Origin: Kibdelosporangium banguiense
Lineage (GTDB): Bacteria > Actinomycetota > Actinomycetes > Mycobacteriales > Pseudonocardiaceae
Assembly: GCF_017876405.1 (NCBI RefSeq)
Contig: NZ_JAGINW010000001.1
Coordinates: 9,809,203-9,873,202, forward strand
Reading direction: 5' to 3'
Length of the DNA: 64,000 bases
Positions 42,827 through 52,720 of this stretch are shown piece by piece (within the stretch, counting starts at the first letter, position 1; each line of letters starts with the position of its first letter). Below the pieces are notes generated by a model that made no database searches, had not been told where the DNA came from, and was given only the letters and a program-made list of their open reading frames with translations. The position numbers and the translations under genes were made by a program.

Positions 42827-45187
42827 ATGACTATGGTGGATCGTCCCCGGAACGTGCTTCCCATTCCTGAACGCAAGCATGTGGGGATCACGACTTACGA
42901 CGCCAAGGACCCGGATACCAGTTTCCCGCCCGTCGTTGCGCTGCGACCACCGCCGGGCGCGCCGAACGTGCTGATTGTCCTGCTCGACGATGTGGGATTC
43001 GGCGCGTCGAGCGCGTTTGGCGGCCCGTCGTCGAATCCGATGGCGGAGCGCCTGGCCGCAGGCGGCCTGCGGTTCACGCGCTTCCACACCACGGCGTTGT
43101 GCTCGCCTACGCGGATGGCGCTCCTCTCTGGCCGTAATCACCACACGGTGGGCATGGGCGGGATCACCGAGATCGCAACGTCGGCTCCGGGGTACACCTC
43201 GGTGCGTCCCGACGACTGCGCGCCGCTGGCCGAGACTTTGAAGCTGAACGGCTACACCACGGCGCAGTTCGGGAAGTGCCATGAGATCCCGCTGTGGGAG
43301 ACCAGTCCGGCCGGGCCGTTCTACCGCTGGCCGACCGGCAGCGGCTTTGAGTACTTCTACGGCTTCCTCGGGGGCGAGACCAACCAGTTCTACCCAGCCA
43401 TCTATGAGGGCACGACACCCGTGGAGCCGGACAAGCTCCCAGCGGAGGGTTACCACTTCACCGAGGACATGACCGACAAGGCCATCATGTGGGTCCAGCA
43501 GCAAAAGGCGCTGGCGTCCGACAAACCGTTCTTCATCTACTTCGCGCCGGGCGCCACCCATGCTCCCCACCATGTGCCCGCCGAGTGGCTGGACCGCTAC
43601 CGGGGCCGGTTCGACGCAGGGTGGGATGTTCTGCGGGAGGAGACCTTCGCCCGGCAGAAGGAAATGGGCGTGATCCCCCCAGATGCGGACCTCACAGCGC
43701 GGCCCGAGGAGGTTCCGGCGTGGGAGGACATGGATGACGCACTCAAACCGGTGCTGGCCCGCCAGATGGAGATCTACGCAGCGTTCTTGGAACACACTGA
43801 CTTCCACGTCGGCCGCCTCATCGATACGCTGGCAGAACTGGGTGTGCTGGATGACACGCTGGTCTACTACATCATCGGGGACAACGGGGCCAGTGCCGAG
43901 GGGACACCGAACGGCACCTTCAACGAGATGATCTCGCTCAACGGCGCGGCCCAGCTCGAGACGGCCGAGTCGGTGGCCGCACACATCGACGAGTTCGGGA
44001 CTCCGACGGCCTACAACCACTACGCGGTCTCGTGGGCACACTGCATGTGCACTCCGTATCAGTGGACCAAGCAGGTAGCCTCCCACTTCGGTGGCACCCG
44101 TAACCCGGCCATCGTGCACTGGCCCAACGGATTCACCGCGCGCGGCGAGATGCGCACCCAGTTCCACCACGTCATCGATGTCGCCCCCACCGTCTTGGAG
44201 GCCGCGGGCCTGCCCGCTCCGGATTTCGTCCACGGAATTCAGCAGCGCCCCATTGAAGGGGTGTCCATGCGCTACTGCTTCGACGATCCCGGCGCAGCCG
44301 GGCGCAGGGAAACCCAGTACTTCGAAATGTTCTGCAATCGCGGCATCTATCACCAGGGATGGACGGCGGTGACACGGCACAGCACGCCTTGGATGTTCCA
44401 CGCCGAACTACCCGCGTTCGACGACGACGTGTGGGAACTCTACGACACCGGCACCGACTGGACCCAGGCTCACGACCTGGCCGCCGAGATGCCGGACAAA
44501 CTCCGCAAACTCCAGCGCCAGTTCCTGATCGAGGCGACCAAATACAACGTGCTTCCGCTCGACGACCGCCGGATCGAACGTCTCGACTCGGACCTGGCCG
44601 GACGTCCGGTGCTGGTCACTGGCCGATCCCAGACCTTGGTCAAAGGCATGAGCCGGCTCCCCGAAGGGGCGGTCATCAACCTGAAGAACAAATCCCACAG
44701 GGTGACCGCCGAAGTCGACGTGTCCACCGCGCCCGCGAACGGGGTCGTCATCGCCCAGGGCGGCGCGTTCGGCGGATGGGTCCTCTACGCCAAGGGCGGC
44801 ATCCCCAAATACTGCTACAACCTGTTCGGACTAGCCCGGTACACCGTAACCGGCGACGCGCAGCTGGGGCCGGGAATCCACCAGTTGCGGATGGAATTCG
44901 CCTACGATGGCGGCGGCCTGGGCAAGGGCGGAACGGTAGTTCTTCTCCTCGACGGTGCCCAGATCGGCGAGGGACGCCTGGACGCCACCATCCCCCTGGT
45001 GTTCTCCGCTGACGAAACCGTGGACCTGGGCAAAGACCATGGATCAGCCGTCAGCGACGACTACGCACCCGAAAACAGTGACTTCACTGGCACAGTGAAC
45101 TGGGTGCGGCTCGAGATCGGCGACGACAGTCATGACCGCCTGATCACACCGGAAGACCGCCTTCGAGCGGCCATGGTGCGTCAGTAA
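42827..45187 (+). CDS. Arylsulfatase
   Basis: 786 residues from ATG at 42827 (TTAGGAGATG). Type I sulfatase: metal-binding LLDDVGFGASSAFGGP (about 48), and the formylglycine motif CSPTRMALLSGR (Cys about 91), the residue converted to the catalytic aldehyde. Further metal and sulfate contacts follow (GDNGAS near 350), then a C-terminal beta domain. No signal peptide, so the Cys-type enzyme is probably cytoplasmic. The maturating formylglycine-generating enzyme is not in the window. It may release sulfate from aryl or alkyl sulfate esters. Confidence 0.92.
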   Translation: MTMVDRPRNVLPIPERKHVGITTYDAKDPDTSFPPVVALRPPPGAPNVLIVLLDDVGFGASSAFGGPSSNPMAERLAAGGLRFTRFHTTALCSPTRMALLSGRNHHTVGMGGITEIATSAPGYTSVRPDDCAPLAETLKLNGYTTAQFGKCHEIPLWETSPAGPFYRWPTGSGFEYFYGFLGGETNQFYPAIYEGTTPVEPDKLPAEGYHFTEDMTDKAIMWVQQQKALASDKPFFIYFAPGATHAPHHVPAEWLDRYRGRFDAGWDVLREETFARQKEMGVIPPDADLTARPEEVPAWEDMDDALKPVLARQMEIYAAFLEHTDFHVGRLIDTLAELGVLDDTLVYYIIGDNGASAEGTPNGTFNEMISLNGAAQLETAESVAAHIDEFGTPTAYNHYAVSWAHCMCTPYQWTKQVASHFGGTRNPAIVHWPNGFTARGEMRTQFHHVIDVAPTVLEAAGLPAPDFVHGIQQRPIEGVSMRYCFDDPGAAGRRETQYFEMFCNRGIYHQGWTAVTRHSTPWMFHAELPAFDDDVWELYDTGTDWTQAHDLAAEMPDKLRKLQRQFLIEATKYNVLPLDDRRIERLDSDLAGRPVLVTGRSQTLVKGMSRLPEGAVINLKNKSHRVTAEVDVSTAPANGVVIAQGGAFGGWVLYAKGGIPKYCYNLFGLARYTVTGDAQLGPGIHQLRMEFAYDGGGLGKGGTVVLLLDGAQIGEGRLDATIPLVFSADETVDLGKDHGSAVSDDYAPENSDFTGTVNWVRLEIGDDSHDRLITPEDRLRAAMVRQ

Positions 45188-45263
45188 AGGCGAAGACCTG
45201 TTGCACATGAACAGCTTGGGCAATCACACCCACCAGACCAGCACCAACCCGCAGCACCCCGCG

Positions 45264-46463
45264 TCACCGCAACCTGACAGGCAGGCTGGCAGGGCCACGC
45301 AACACAGGGTTGTCCCGGTACACGGGTTCGCCGGCCAGGGCCAGTCCGGGTAGCGATGCGAGTGCGGTCAGGGCGATCTGGCCTTCCAGGCGGGCCAGTC
45401 GCGCGCCGAGGCAGGAGTGGATGCCGAGGCCGAACCCGAGGTGGCGGCCGGGAGATCTGGCGAGATCGAGGCGATCCGGGTCGTTGAACACCTCGGGGTC
45501 GCGGTTGGCCGCGGCGACGAGCGCGATGACCAGTTCGCCTGCGAGAACGTACCGGCCGGCGAACTGCGCGTCGGTCAGCGCGGTCCGTGCGATGAATTGC
45601 AGGGGCGAGTCGTAGCGCAGCAGTTCCTCCACGGCGTTGCCGGCGAGTCTGGGATCGCGGCGGAGGAGGTCGAGTTGGTCGGGGTGTCGCAGCAATGCCA
45701 GGGTGCCGTTGCCGAGGAGGTTGACCGTGGTCTCGTGGCCCGCGACGAGCAGCAACTCGCAGGTGTTGAGCAGTTCCTCTTGGCTGAGTATGTCTCCGTG
45801 CTCCTCGACAGCGGTGAGCTGGCTGATCAGGTCGGCCTGAGGCCGTCGGCGGCGCCGCTCGGCCAGGTCCAGGAAGTACTCGGCGAACGCCGACCAGGCG
45901 CGGTCCCGCTGCACCAGGATGTCGGGTGGCTGGAGGAAATCGAAGTCGGGATCGAACGCCATGGCCAGATCGTGCGACCACTGCTGGAGCATGCCGTGGT
46001 CCTCGGTGGGGACCCCGAGCAGGTCGCAGATCATCATCATCGGTAATGGGTAGGCGAACGTCGAGATCAGGTCGACCTCGCCGAGCGCGATTGCGTCGTC
46101 GAGCAGTTGGGCGACCAGGCGCTCGATCCGTGGTCGGAGCATGGCCACGGCGGGTGGCGCGAACGCTTTGCCAACCAGGTGCCGCAACCGGGTGTGGCGG
46201 GGCGGGTTGAGGAACAGGAACGGACGCCCGACCTGTGCCTGCGGGCTCCCGTCCGGCCTCGCGGTGACCAGCTTTCCATGACCGAAGCGTGGGTCACGCA
46301 AAAGGGCGGCGCAGTCGGCGTGCCGGGTCAGCAGGAACGCGCCCATCGGGTCGTGATGGATCGGCCCCGACTCGCGCAGACGCCTGTGGTGCGGGTAAGG
46401 GGCCGGTCGGATCCCCGGGTCGAGAAGCCCCCACAGCGGCGTCTCTGCGTTGTTGCCATGCAT
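45264..46463 (-). CDS. Cytochrome P450
   Basis: 399 residues, soluble bacterial class I type. The I-helix oxygen motif is AGHETT, the K-helix ExxR is in EELLR, and the haem loop FGLGIHSCLGARLARLE carries the ligand Cys about 350. It resembles the CYP107/105-type enzymes that decorate secondary metabolites. No ferredoxin or reductase gene is adjacent. The gene starts 39 bases behind the tandem haem-oxygenase-like gene with GGAGG ahead of ATG, so the two are co-transcribed. Confidence 0.92.
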   Translation of the reverse strand: MHGNNAETPLWGLLDPGIRPAPYPHHRRLRESGPIHHDPMGAFLLTRHADCAALLRDPRFGHGKLVTARPDGSPQAQVGRPFLFLNPPRHTRLRHLVGKAFAPPAVAMLRPRIERLVAQLLDDAIALGEVDLISTFAYPLPMMMICDLLGVPTEDHGMLQQWSHDLAMAFDPDFDFLQPPDILVQRDRAWSAFAEYFLDLAERRRRRPQADLISQLTAVEEHGDILSQEELLNTCELLLVAGHETTVNLLGNGTLALLRHPDQLDLLRRDPRLAGNAVEELLRYDSPLQFIARTALTDAQFAGRYVLAGELVIALVAAANRDPEVFNDPDRLDLARSPGRHLGFGLGIHSCLGARLARLEGQIALTALASLPGLALAGEPVYRDNPVLRGPASLPVRLR

Positions 46464-46502
46464 GATGTCAGGTCCTCCGCCCTCGTTACGACACAGCGCT
46501 CA

Positions 46503-48002
46503 CTACGGCACAGCGAACTTGTTCGCGCGGGCGACGGCCAGGGACCGCCACAGTTGGCTGTCCATCGCATCGAATACGTGGTTCACCAGCCCCTGTGCGA
46601 CGCCCAGGGTGACGGCGTTGAGCGAGGCGGGCGGCACACCGTCGTCCACGCCACCGACGCTCGTCCCGGACTGTGGCGCGTCGTGCCGTCCGCATAGGTA
46701 GTCCAGCCGCACGTTGGTTGTCTCTTCGACTACTCGGGCGAGCGGACGTGTATGGGCGAAGAATGCCTCCCCGGTTGATTCCAGGGCGGTCATCATCCAC
46801 CACCGCACGGCCGGGTCGCTGTGCCGATGCGCGAGCTTGGCGAACTCGATCATGTGTTCGCGGTGCAGATCCATATCCGTATCGAGAAAGATGAACTCCA
46901 GGGTCTCGCTGGCGGAGAATCCGAGCACAGTGTCGAGCCCGAGGGCGTCCCAGTCGGCGAGAAACAGGTCACTGTGCGTCGAAAGCCTCGAAGCCCAGGC
47001 GTTGATCGCCTGCTGGGCGGCGTTTTCAGGATCGGTGTAGGACATGGCGTACTTGTTCAGATCCCGGTAGCCCAGCACGTCCATCATCCACATGGGGATG
47101 AATCGCTGGAGCTTCTGCAGCGGTGACAGGCCACTTTCCTTGCTCAGCCAACCGTAGAAGGGGTGCGTGGCGACTCGTGCCTTGCGCTCCTCGATCAGGC
47201 GGGCCATCTCGACGTCGCGGTGGTCGGCGGGATGGATCGCGAGAGGTGGCGCGGTCCACTCCTCGGTCGCCCGCCGGGAGGGGGAACGACGGGGCACCGT
47301 GCCGGAGTCGATATAGGTGTGGGCATAGGTCATGAACCCGTCGAAAATGCGTTCGAAGAGATCGAACATTCTCCCGCACAGTTCCATGGCACTGACACGC
47401 CGCCGGCTGTCGAGGATTTGTTCCTCGAACACGCCCTCTGTATTCGCGACGTGACCCGATTCGAGGTCCAGGTGGTACTTGCCGAAGTAACGGTATTCCA
47501 ACCCGGTCCGCTCGGAGAGTGCCGTCGCGACCTTCGACGTATTGTCGAGCATTACGTGCCCGGTGGCTTCCCCGGCCTCCGAGTGGCCGAAGCGGACCAG
47601 CGCGTCGTCGGCATCCTCGACCGCCAGCGAGATGAACTCCATGCCGCTCCGGCGGAACACTTCTTGATCCTCGGACAGGAACAGCCACCACAGCATGTCA
47701 CTCGCCTTCCACCCCAGCTTCTGATCGAGTGCCAGCTTCCGCCAGTCTTCCAAGAACAAATGCGAATGCTTCTCGTCCTCCCAGGTGCCGGCATCGATAA
47801 TCCACTCATACTCGTCCCGCGGCTCGGGGAAACGCAGCACCCAACGGTTCATGTCCCGGAACTGCATGACAAAGAACGCCGCCATTGGCGCAAACGTCAG
47901 GCGCTCCTCGAGCGGCACATGATCCGCGTGCAACCAGCCAAAGAACGGATGTGAGGCGATTGCATTCTGTCGAGCATCTCGCAAATCCATCACTTCACGC
48001 AT
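46503..48002 (-). CDS. Tandem haem-oxygenase-like (possible diiron) protein
   Basis: 499 residues made of two related helical domains (about 10-235 and 270-470), each beginning with a similar stretch (HPFFGWL; HPFYGWL). Domain 1 has candidate metal ligands Glu75/Glu77, His79/His81 (WEDEKHSHLF), Glu142/Glu145 with His149 (SEAGEATGH), and His177/Glu181/His184 (YFGKYHLDLESGH), the spacing seen in haem-oxygenase-like diiron oxidases (UndA, BesC, SznF types). In domain 2 the first Glu-His cluster is lost (WASRLSTHSDLF) while the second Glu-Glu-His set and a late His remain, so it may be structural. Function unknown; co-transcribed with the P450. Confidence 0.65.
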   Translation of the reverse strand: MREVMDLRDARQNAIASHPFFGWLHADHVPLEERLTFAPMAAFFVMQFRDMNRWVLRFPEPRDEYEWIIDAGTWEDEKHSHLFLEDWRKLALDQKLGWKASDMLWWLFLSEDQEVFRRSGMEFISLAVEDADDALVRFGHSEAGEATGHVMLDNTSKVATALSERTGLEYRYFGKYHLDLESGHVANTEGVFEEQILDSRRRVSAMELCGRMFDLFERIFDGFMTYAHTYIDSGTVPRRSPSRRATEEWTAPPLAIHPADHRDVEMARLIEERKARVATHPFYGWLSKESGLSPLQKLQRFIPMWMMDVLGYRDLNKYAMSYTDPENAAQQAINAWASRLSTHSDLFLADWDALGLDTVLGFSASETLEFIFLDTDMDLHREHMIEFAKLAHRHSDPAVRWWMMTALESTGEAFFAHTRPLARVVEETTNVRLDYLCGRHDAPQSGTSVGGVDDGVPPASLNAVTLGVAQGLVNHVFDAMDSQLWRSLAVARANKFAVP

Positions 48003-48705
48003 GTCAGGATATCACTTTCGCTATCTCACTACTATGGGAACTCGATAGATCCAGAGTTTCAGACAAAGCTTCATTGTGCCGAAACAAGACGCACCCCCCG
48101 GTCGCCCCCATGGGGCGCTCTCATCACTGGAGGTGATGCCGCGCGGCACCGCTTGCATGGGGCCCACAATGACCCGCGTGATTTATTCCGCCAATCACCC
48201 CCGTACCGCGACCATGCACACGCGGTACCAATATTTCTCGGTACGCGAGAGCAGTCGCCGGATGGAGTGTCAGCTTGACATCCCCCACCCGTTCATTGAA
48301 AAATACTCACCGCACTCCAGTCTGTGGCATCAGGAGGGGGCTCTGGAAAGGGGCCATTCGCCCGGCCCCGACAGGCTGTGGCGAGTGGTGATATCCAGGG
48401 GTCGCTGGTGAGGGCGTTGTGGATGGCGTCGCCCGCCAGCGCGGAACCGATGGTCTGGTCAAAGCCTGCTCGTTCGAGCCGATCAGTGGACCGTTCATGC
48501 GCCCGCGCGACGAACCCGGTCGACATCGGCATCCGAACAGCACCATCGCAGCCATGAAAGCCACGAGTTGATCGTTTGGGGTGTCGTGGGCAACCGGGCC
48601 CGATGGACAGAGAGCCCTTGGCGGGACTGGATTTTCCGAAAATCAAGTCCGCAACCAAGGGCTCTCCGTGACCGCCTGTCGAGGCCACGCTCGATGCACT
48701 GACGG
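48003..48705. other. Intergenic region, about 700 bases
   Basis: Between two minus-strand genes. It holds the large inverted repeat at 48611-48665. A minus-strand frame (48293-48688) reads like a degraded protein (VARAHERSTDRLERAGFDQ) and could be an old transposase remnant, but no catalytic motif survives. Confidence 0.35.
48611..48665. terminator. Large inverted repeat, terminator or IS-end scar
   Basis: Arms of about 25 bases (AGAGCCCTTGG...GATTTT against AAAATC...CCAAGGGCTCT) with few mismatches around a 3-base loop, 41 bases past the multicopper oxidase stop. Position suits a terminator for that gene; the arm length also suits two abutted insertion-sequence ends. Confidence 0.5.
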
Positions 48706-50661
48706 TCAGTGGTGCCCGCCGCCTGGGCCCATCGGGTGCAACGCCAGAATCTCCTCCGGCATCACGACAAACGGGCGCATCATCGACTCGTCCTCGTGTT
48801 CCAGGATGTGGCAGTGATACGTGAACTCACCGGTGCCGCCGCCGAACTGGCCGGCGACCGAGACCAGTTCGCCTGCTGCCACCCGGATCACGTCCTTCCA
48901 GCCCTGCTCGTTGTCGTCGAGCGTGCCGGGACTGGCGAACGCGATCGGCCGGCCGGGTAGCGTGCCCAATCCCACTGTCCGCTCCTGCCCTGCCTTGATC
49001 ACCGTGAACGCGTCGACGGTGTAGTTGTTGCGGCTCAACGCTTGGAAGGCCATCACGTGGATGTGCATCGGATGACTGTCGGGCACGTCGGATCCGCTGA
49101 GGTTAAGGAAGTTCCAGAGTTCCCAGCCGCCGTACTTGGTGAAGTAGTTGACGGTCTCCTCAAACTTCACGGCGACCCGCTTGAGCGTTTTCAATCCCTG
49201 GCCCGGCAGGTCGATCTGGACCACACCGTCGCTCGGCAGCGTGACCGAGGACTCGTCGACCTCGATCATCTCCCAGATCATCGGCATCCCGGTCAGTGAT
49301 GCCGGGGTCAGCAGCACCCACCGGCGCTCGTGCGCAGGCGGCAACGTCTCGTGTGTCAACCGCACGAACGAGCCGGATACCTTCTCCGGCAACGTGAAGC
49401 TGTCGGCGCACGCGTGATCACGAGCGACCCGGAACTGCATGACCTCCTGGTTGTCTCCCGCGTCCCCGGCGGTGTTCAACAACTGCACACGCTTGCCCGC
49501 GAACACGCTGAAGTCGACCAGCATGTCGGCACGCTCGGCCGAGGCGATGGTCAGCCCACCGATCGGGATGTCGACCGGTTCGGGCAGCAGGCCGCTGTCG
49601 GTACCGATCTGTTTGACCGCGCGCCGCGCCAGGTCTGGCTCGATCGGTACACCGGTCTCGTCGGCCAGTCGTAGTTGGTAGGTTCGGGAATTCGACGCGT
49701 TGAGCATGCGGAACCGGTACCACCGCGGCTCGACGTCGAAGTACGGCCAGATCGTGCCGTTGACGAGGGTGAACGGGCCGAGGAACGGGTGATCGGTCAC
49801 TCCGTCGTCGTACAGCTTGCGCATCAGTTGACCCGTGAACTGCCCGTCCCGTGTGGTGGTCAGGTTCCGGTCAGCGATCACCAGTGGGACCTCATATTCG
49901 CCACAGGGCAACGCGAGCGAGTCCTCCTCGTCGTCGCGGATGAGGTACATGCCGGCCAGTCCGGTCAGCACGTTGAGCGCGGTGATGCTCATCGCGTGGT
50001 CGTGGTACCAGAGTGCGGTGGCCTGCTGGTCGTTCGGATACTCCGCCAACTGTGCGTGCCCTGGCGGTACTGCGTTGAACGCCCATCCGTCGTTCATTGC
50101 GTTGGTGTGGGCGCCGTGCAGGTGCACCACTGTCCATGGTGGCAACTCCGCCACGCCGGCGACCACCTCGTCCTGGGCGGTGTAACCGGGCTTCGTCGTG
50201 CCGTCGGGGTCCTGGGTGCGTACGTCGACGATCGGGTAGCACCCGCTGATGTCGTTGTGCCACGCCACACGCAGCCGTTGTCCGCGCCGGACTTCGATGG
50301 TGGGACCGGGAAAGTGCCCGTCGTAGGCCCAAACCCTGGACAGCGGCAACTCGGAGTGCAGCCGCACCCAGGTGGACTGCATCCGCACCGTCAGGTACCC
50401 CCGCTTCGGGCACAGCATAGGAGGGACGCGCAATGGGTCGAGGTACGACGTGAGACTCGAGCGTAGGACTGTCCTTGTTTCCTCGGCACCGGAACAACTG
50501 GAGCCGACCGGCCGCTGGACGAGATCGTCGAACCATGGATCATCAGGCACGATCGTGACCGGCCCCAGCCCGGTCGCGGCCGGGCCGACTGACGCGTCGC
50601 CTGCCAAGGCCACGGCCGCGCCGAACGTGGCCGTGGTCGCGAGAAACCCGCGACGATTCAT
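48706..50661 (-). CDS. Secreted multicopper oxidase
   Basis: 651 residues. N-terminal MNRRGFLATTATFGAAVALA is a Tat-like signal (two Arg), suited to export after copper loading. Three cupredoxin domains carry all copper motifs: HLHGAH and WYHDHAM in the first, HPMHIHV and HCHILEHEDESMM in the last (type 1 Cys in HCHILEH). It resembles phenoxazinone synthase, CotA and bilirubin oxidase, which couple phenol oxidation to reduction of oxygen to water. The tail is His/Gly-rich. Confidence 0.93.
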   Translation of the reverse strand: MNRRGFLATTATFGAAVALAGDASVGPAATGLGPVTIVPDDPWFDDLVQRPVGSSCSGAEETRTVLRSSLTSYLDPLRVPPMLCPKRGYLTVRMQSTWVRLHSELPLSRVWAYDGHFPGPTIEVRRGQRLRVAWHNDISGCYPIVDVRTQDPDGTTKPGYTAQDEVVAGVAELPPWTVVHLHGAHTNAMNDGWAFNAVPPGHAQLAEYPNDQQATALWYHDHAMSITALNVLTGLAGMYLIRDDEEDSLALPCGEYEVPLVIADRNLTTTRDGQFTGQLMRKLYDDGVTDHPFLGPFTLVNGTIWPYFDVEPRWYRFRMLNASNSRTYQLRLADETGVPIEPDLARRAVKQIGTDSGLLPEPVDIPIGGLTIASAERADMLVDFSVFAGKRVQLLNTAGDAGDNQEVMQFRVARDHACADSFTLPEKVSGSFVRLTHETLPPAHERRWVLLTPASLTGMPMIWEMIEVDESSVTLPSDGVVQIDLPGQGLKTLKRVAVKFEETVNYFTKYGGWELWNFLNLSGSDVPDSHPMHIHVMAFQALSRNNYTVDAFTVIKAGQERTVGLGTLPGRPIAFASPGTLDDNEQGWKDVIRVAAGELVSVAGQFGGGTGEFTYHCHILEHEDESMMRPFVVMPEEILALHPMGPGGGHH

Positions 50662-51529
50662 GGGAATACCTCGTCTACGCGTGGACAGATGACCTGCATT
50701 CTGATTCCTTCCTCCCTACCAGTAACTCCACGATGGACAAAAAGATGACACCGCTCGCTTGACGGGAAGAACACCGTGCCGTTGGCACGGAAATGACTGC
50801 ATTGCCGAAGTTGGCGGAGACAGGGCTGCTACGTACAAACCGGAGCCGCGTTACTCATTTTGCGCGATTGTTCCCTACGACGTCCTACTGCTCGATCCAA
50901 GTCTCAGCAGGACCGTCACTTTCATTCTCTCGGAATGCGGAGCTCGTTACCATAGTTCAATCGGGTCACGCGCGTGCCCCCTTTGTGGCGAGCAGATGTC
51001 GCGTTGAGCATCTCAACGTGGTCGACTGACTCGACTATTTGGTACGGTCGAGTCGAAGGACTGGCCCATAAGAGGGACATCGTCGCCTCGCGCGAGAATA
51101 CCCGAGTGGAGTACGGGTCCCGGAACTGGTCACAGGGCAGCCCTCACAGCCACCAGGTTCCAGGTGACGATTTCATCGGTGACGTGGACGGCAATCTCTT
51201 ATGTACATGGAAAAACTGTACGTACAGGAGGTCCCGTTTGTACATGCGAATCCGGTACGTACACGGACGATGCCAGCCGGCTGGTGCTCTGCATTGGCTC
51301 GTATCGCACCGCCATGGAAGTTGTCACGATCGGTTGACTCTGTCGAGCGCTGACATCGGACCGAGCCTCACAAGTGCCACCTTCAGTAGCCTTCCTCGCT
51401 CCGTCTGTCCATCGTAGACTCCTTGCCTTGTCCCGTCGCGCAACATCCTGGGCGTGCCGCTCGAAGACTCCGCGAAGAGCGAAAGACTCGGCCGCGTGGG
51501 CGATGTCGGGTAGTTGGTCTGCGGGCAGC
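50662..51529. other. Intergenic region with operator array
   Basis: No convincing gene on either strand. Upstream sequence of the multicopper oxidase lies at its left; the GTAC operator array is at 51201-51262. A short plus-strand ORF from ATG 51244 (57 codons, AGGAGG far upstream) is weak. Confidence 0.4.
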
Positions 51530-51603
51530 TTAACAGTGATGGTGACGTGGTCGCTGTCGTCGTGCAGGCGGGCGGTCCTGCTCTTCTTCCTGCTGGTCGG
51601 CAT
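51199..51603 (-). CDS. Possible small protein overlapping the AI-2E gene end
   Basis: From ATG at 51603 a 134-codon frame reads a plausible protein core (DHVTITVKLPADQLPDIAHA, then AESFALRGVFERHAQDVARR) before turning low-complexity. It overlaps the last ~24 codons of the permease gene in another frame and its 3' end covers the GTAC array. No homologous family was recognised; it may be a decayed gene. Confidence 0.25.
   Translation of the reverse strand: MPTSRKKSRTARLHDDSDHVTITVKLPADQLPDIAHAAESFALRGVFERHAQDVARRDKARSLRWTDGARKATEGGTCEARSDVSARQSQPIVTTSMAVRYEPMQSTSRLASSVYVPDSHVQTGPPVRTVFPCT
51201..51262. promoter_or_regulatory. Array of four GTAC palindromes
   Basis: ATGTACAT (51201), CTGTACGTACAG (51216-51227), TGTACA (51239) and GTACGTAC (51255-51262) lie with centres 17, 20 and 17 bases apart. 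The regular spacing, close to two helical turns, suggests cooperative binding of a dimeric repressor. Which gene it controls is unclear, since it lies about 540 bases upstream of the multicopper oxidase. Confidence 0.5.
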
Positions 51604-52720
51604 CGTCGTCGGTCCTGCCTGGTTCGGCCACTTCCGGCTGGCTGCTGTGCACGTCGTCCGGGTCGGTTCCCTCATCCGCAGGGCTGCGCAACGAGCGGAT
51701 ACCGGAATTCAGTACGGCCAACAGAGGCACGGACAGCAAAGCGCCGACGATGCCGGCGGTGACCACTCCGGCCGCGATCGCGAGCACCACGGCAACCGGG
51801 TGCAGCTTCACCGCGCGACCCAGCAGGAAAGGTTGCAGCACATGGCCTTCCAGCTGTTGCACGAGGATCACCACGCCGAGCACGATCAACGCGGGGACAG
51901 GCCCATTGGCCACGAGCGCGACGAGCACGGCGGCGCCACCGGCGACCACCGCGCCGACGATCGGCACAAATGCGCCAAGAAACACCAGCGTGGCCAACGG
52001 AATCACCAGCGGGACGCCCACTGCCCACAACCCGATACCAATTCCAACAGCGTCCACAGTGGCCACTGCGACGGTGGCCCGCACGTAGCTGACCAAGGAC
52101 GCGAGACCCTGGCGACCGGCGACGTCGACACGCTGACGGGTCCGGTGCGGCACCGCACCAAGCAGAAAGTTCCAGATGTCCGCACCGTCATACATCAGGA
52201 AGATCAATACGAACAGCACCAGCAGCATCTGCGCCAGGAACTCACCGATGGTCGTGGCCGTGGTGATGGCGCCGGTCGTGACCTTCGCCTGGTTGTCGGT
52301 CAGCGCATGCACGATCCGGCCAGAGAACTGCCGGACCTGGTCGTTGCTCAAGTGCAGCGGACCGTTCATCAGCCAGTCGCTGATGGTCCCGACACTGCGC
52401 CCAAGCTGGTCACGCAACGCGGGCAAGCCGTCGATGAAGGCCTGAACAACGAACGTAAGCAGAGCCGCGATCACAACCAGTCCGGCGAGCAACACCAACG
52501 CCACCGACAAGCCGCGCGGAATCCTGTGACGCGTCAGGAAACCCACCGCCGGGGTGAGCAGGGCAGCCAGCAACAGCGCGACCGCCACCGGCACGACCAC
52601 TGGTCCCAGGTACCCGACGACTGTCCCGGCCACGTACAGCGCCGCCGCGATCACCACCAGGCGCCAGGCGTATGCGGCTGTCAACCGTAGTGGTCTGGGC
52701 ACATCCTGCCGCTCGCTCAT
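51530..52720 (-). CDS. AI-2E/PerM-family membrane permease
   Basis: About 396 residues from ATG at 52720 (an ATG at 52756 is possible). Typical pattern: helices near the N-terminus (WRLVVIAAALYVAGTVVGYL, VPVAVALLLAALLTPAVGFL), a cytoplasmic amphipathic domain around 110-170, and a C-terminal group with FVPIVGAVVAGGAAVLVALV and EGHVLQPFLLGRAVKLHP, the family signature. These proteins export autoinducer-like small molecules or ions. The last 45 residues are acidic and Gln/Arg-rich and not family-typical. Confidence 0.88.
   Translation of the reverse strand: MSERQDVPRPLRLTAAYAWRLVVIAAALYVAGTVVGYLGPVVVPVAVALLLAALLTPAVGFLTRHRIPRGLSVALVLLAGLVVIAALLTFVVQAFIDGLPALRDQLGRSVGTISDWLMNGPLHLSNDQVRQFSGRIVHALTDNQAKVTTGAITTATTIGEFLAQMLLVLFVLIFLMYDGADIWNFLLGAVPHRTRQRVDVAGRQGLASLVSYVRATVAVATVDAVGIGIGLWAVGVPLVIPLATLVFLGAFVPIVGAVVAGGAAVLVALVANGPVPALIVLGVVILVQQLEGHVLQPFLLGRAVKLHPVAVVLAIAAGVVTAGIVGALLSVPLLAVLNSGIRSLRSPADEGTDPDDVHSSQPEVAEPGRTDDDADQQEEEQDRPPARRQRPRHHHC

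Noticed and set aside
48293..48688. Possible transposase gene
   Set aside because: No DDE motif, no ribosome site and overlap with the hairpin; kept only as a possible remnant.
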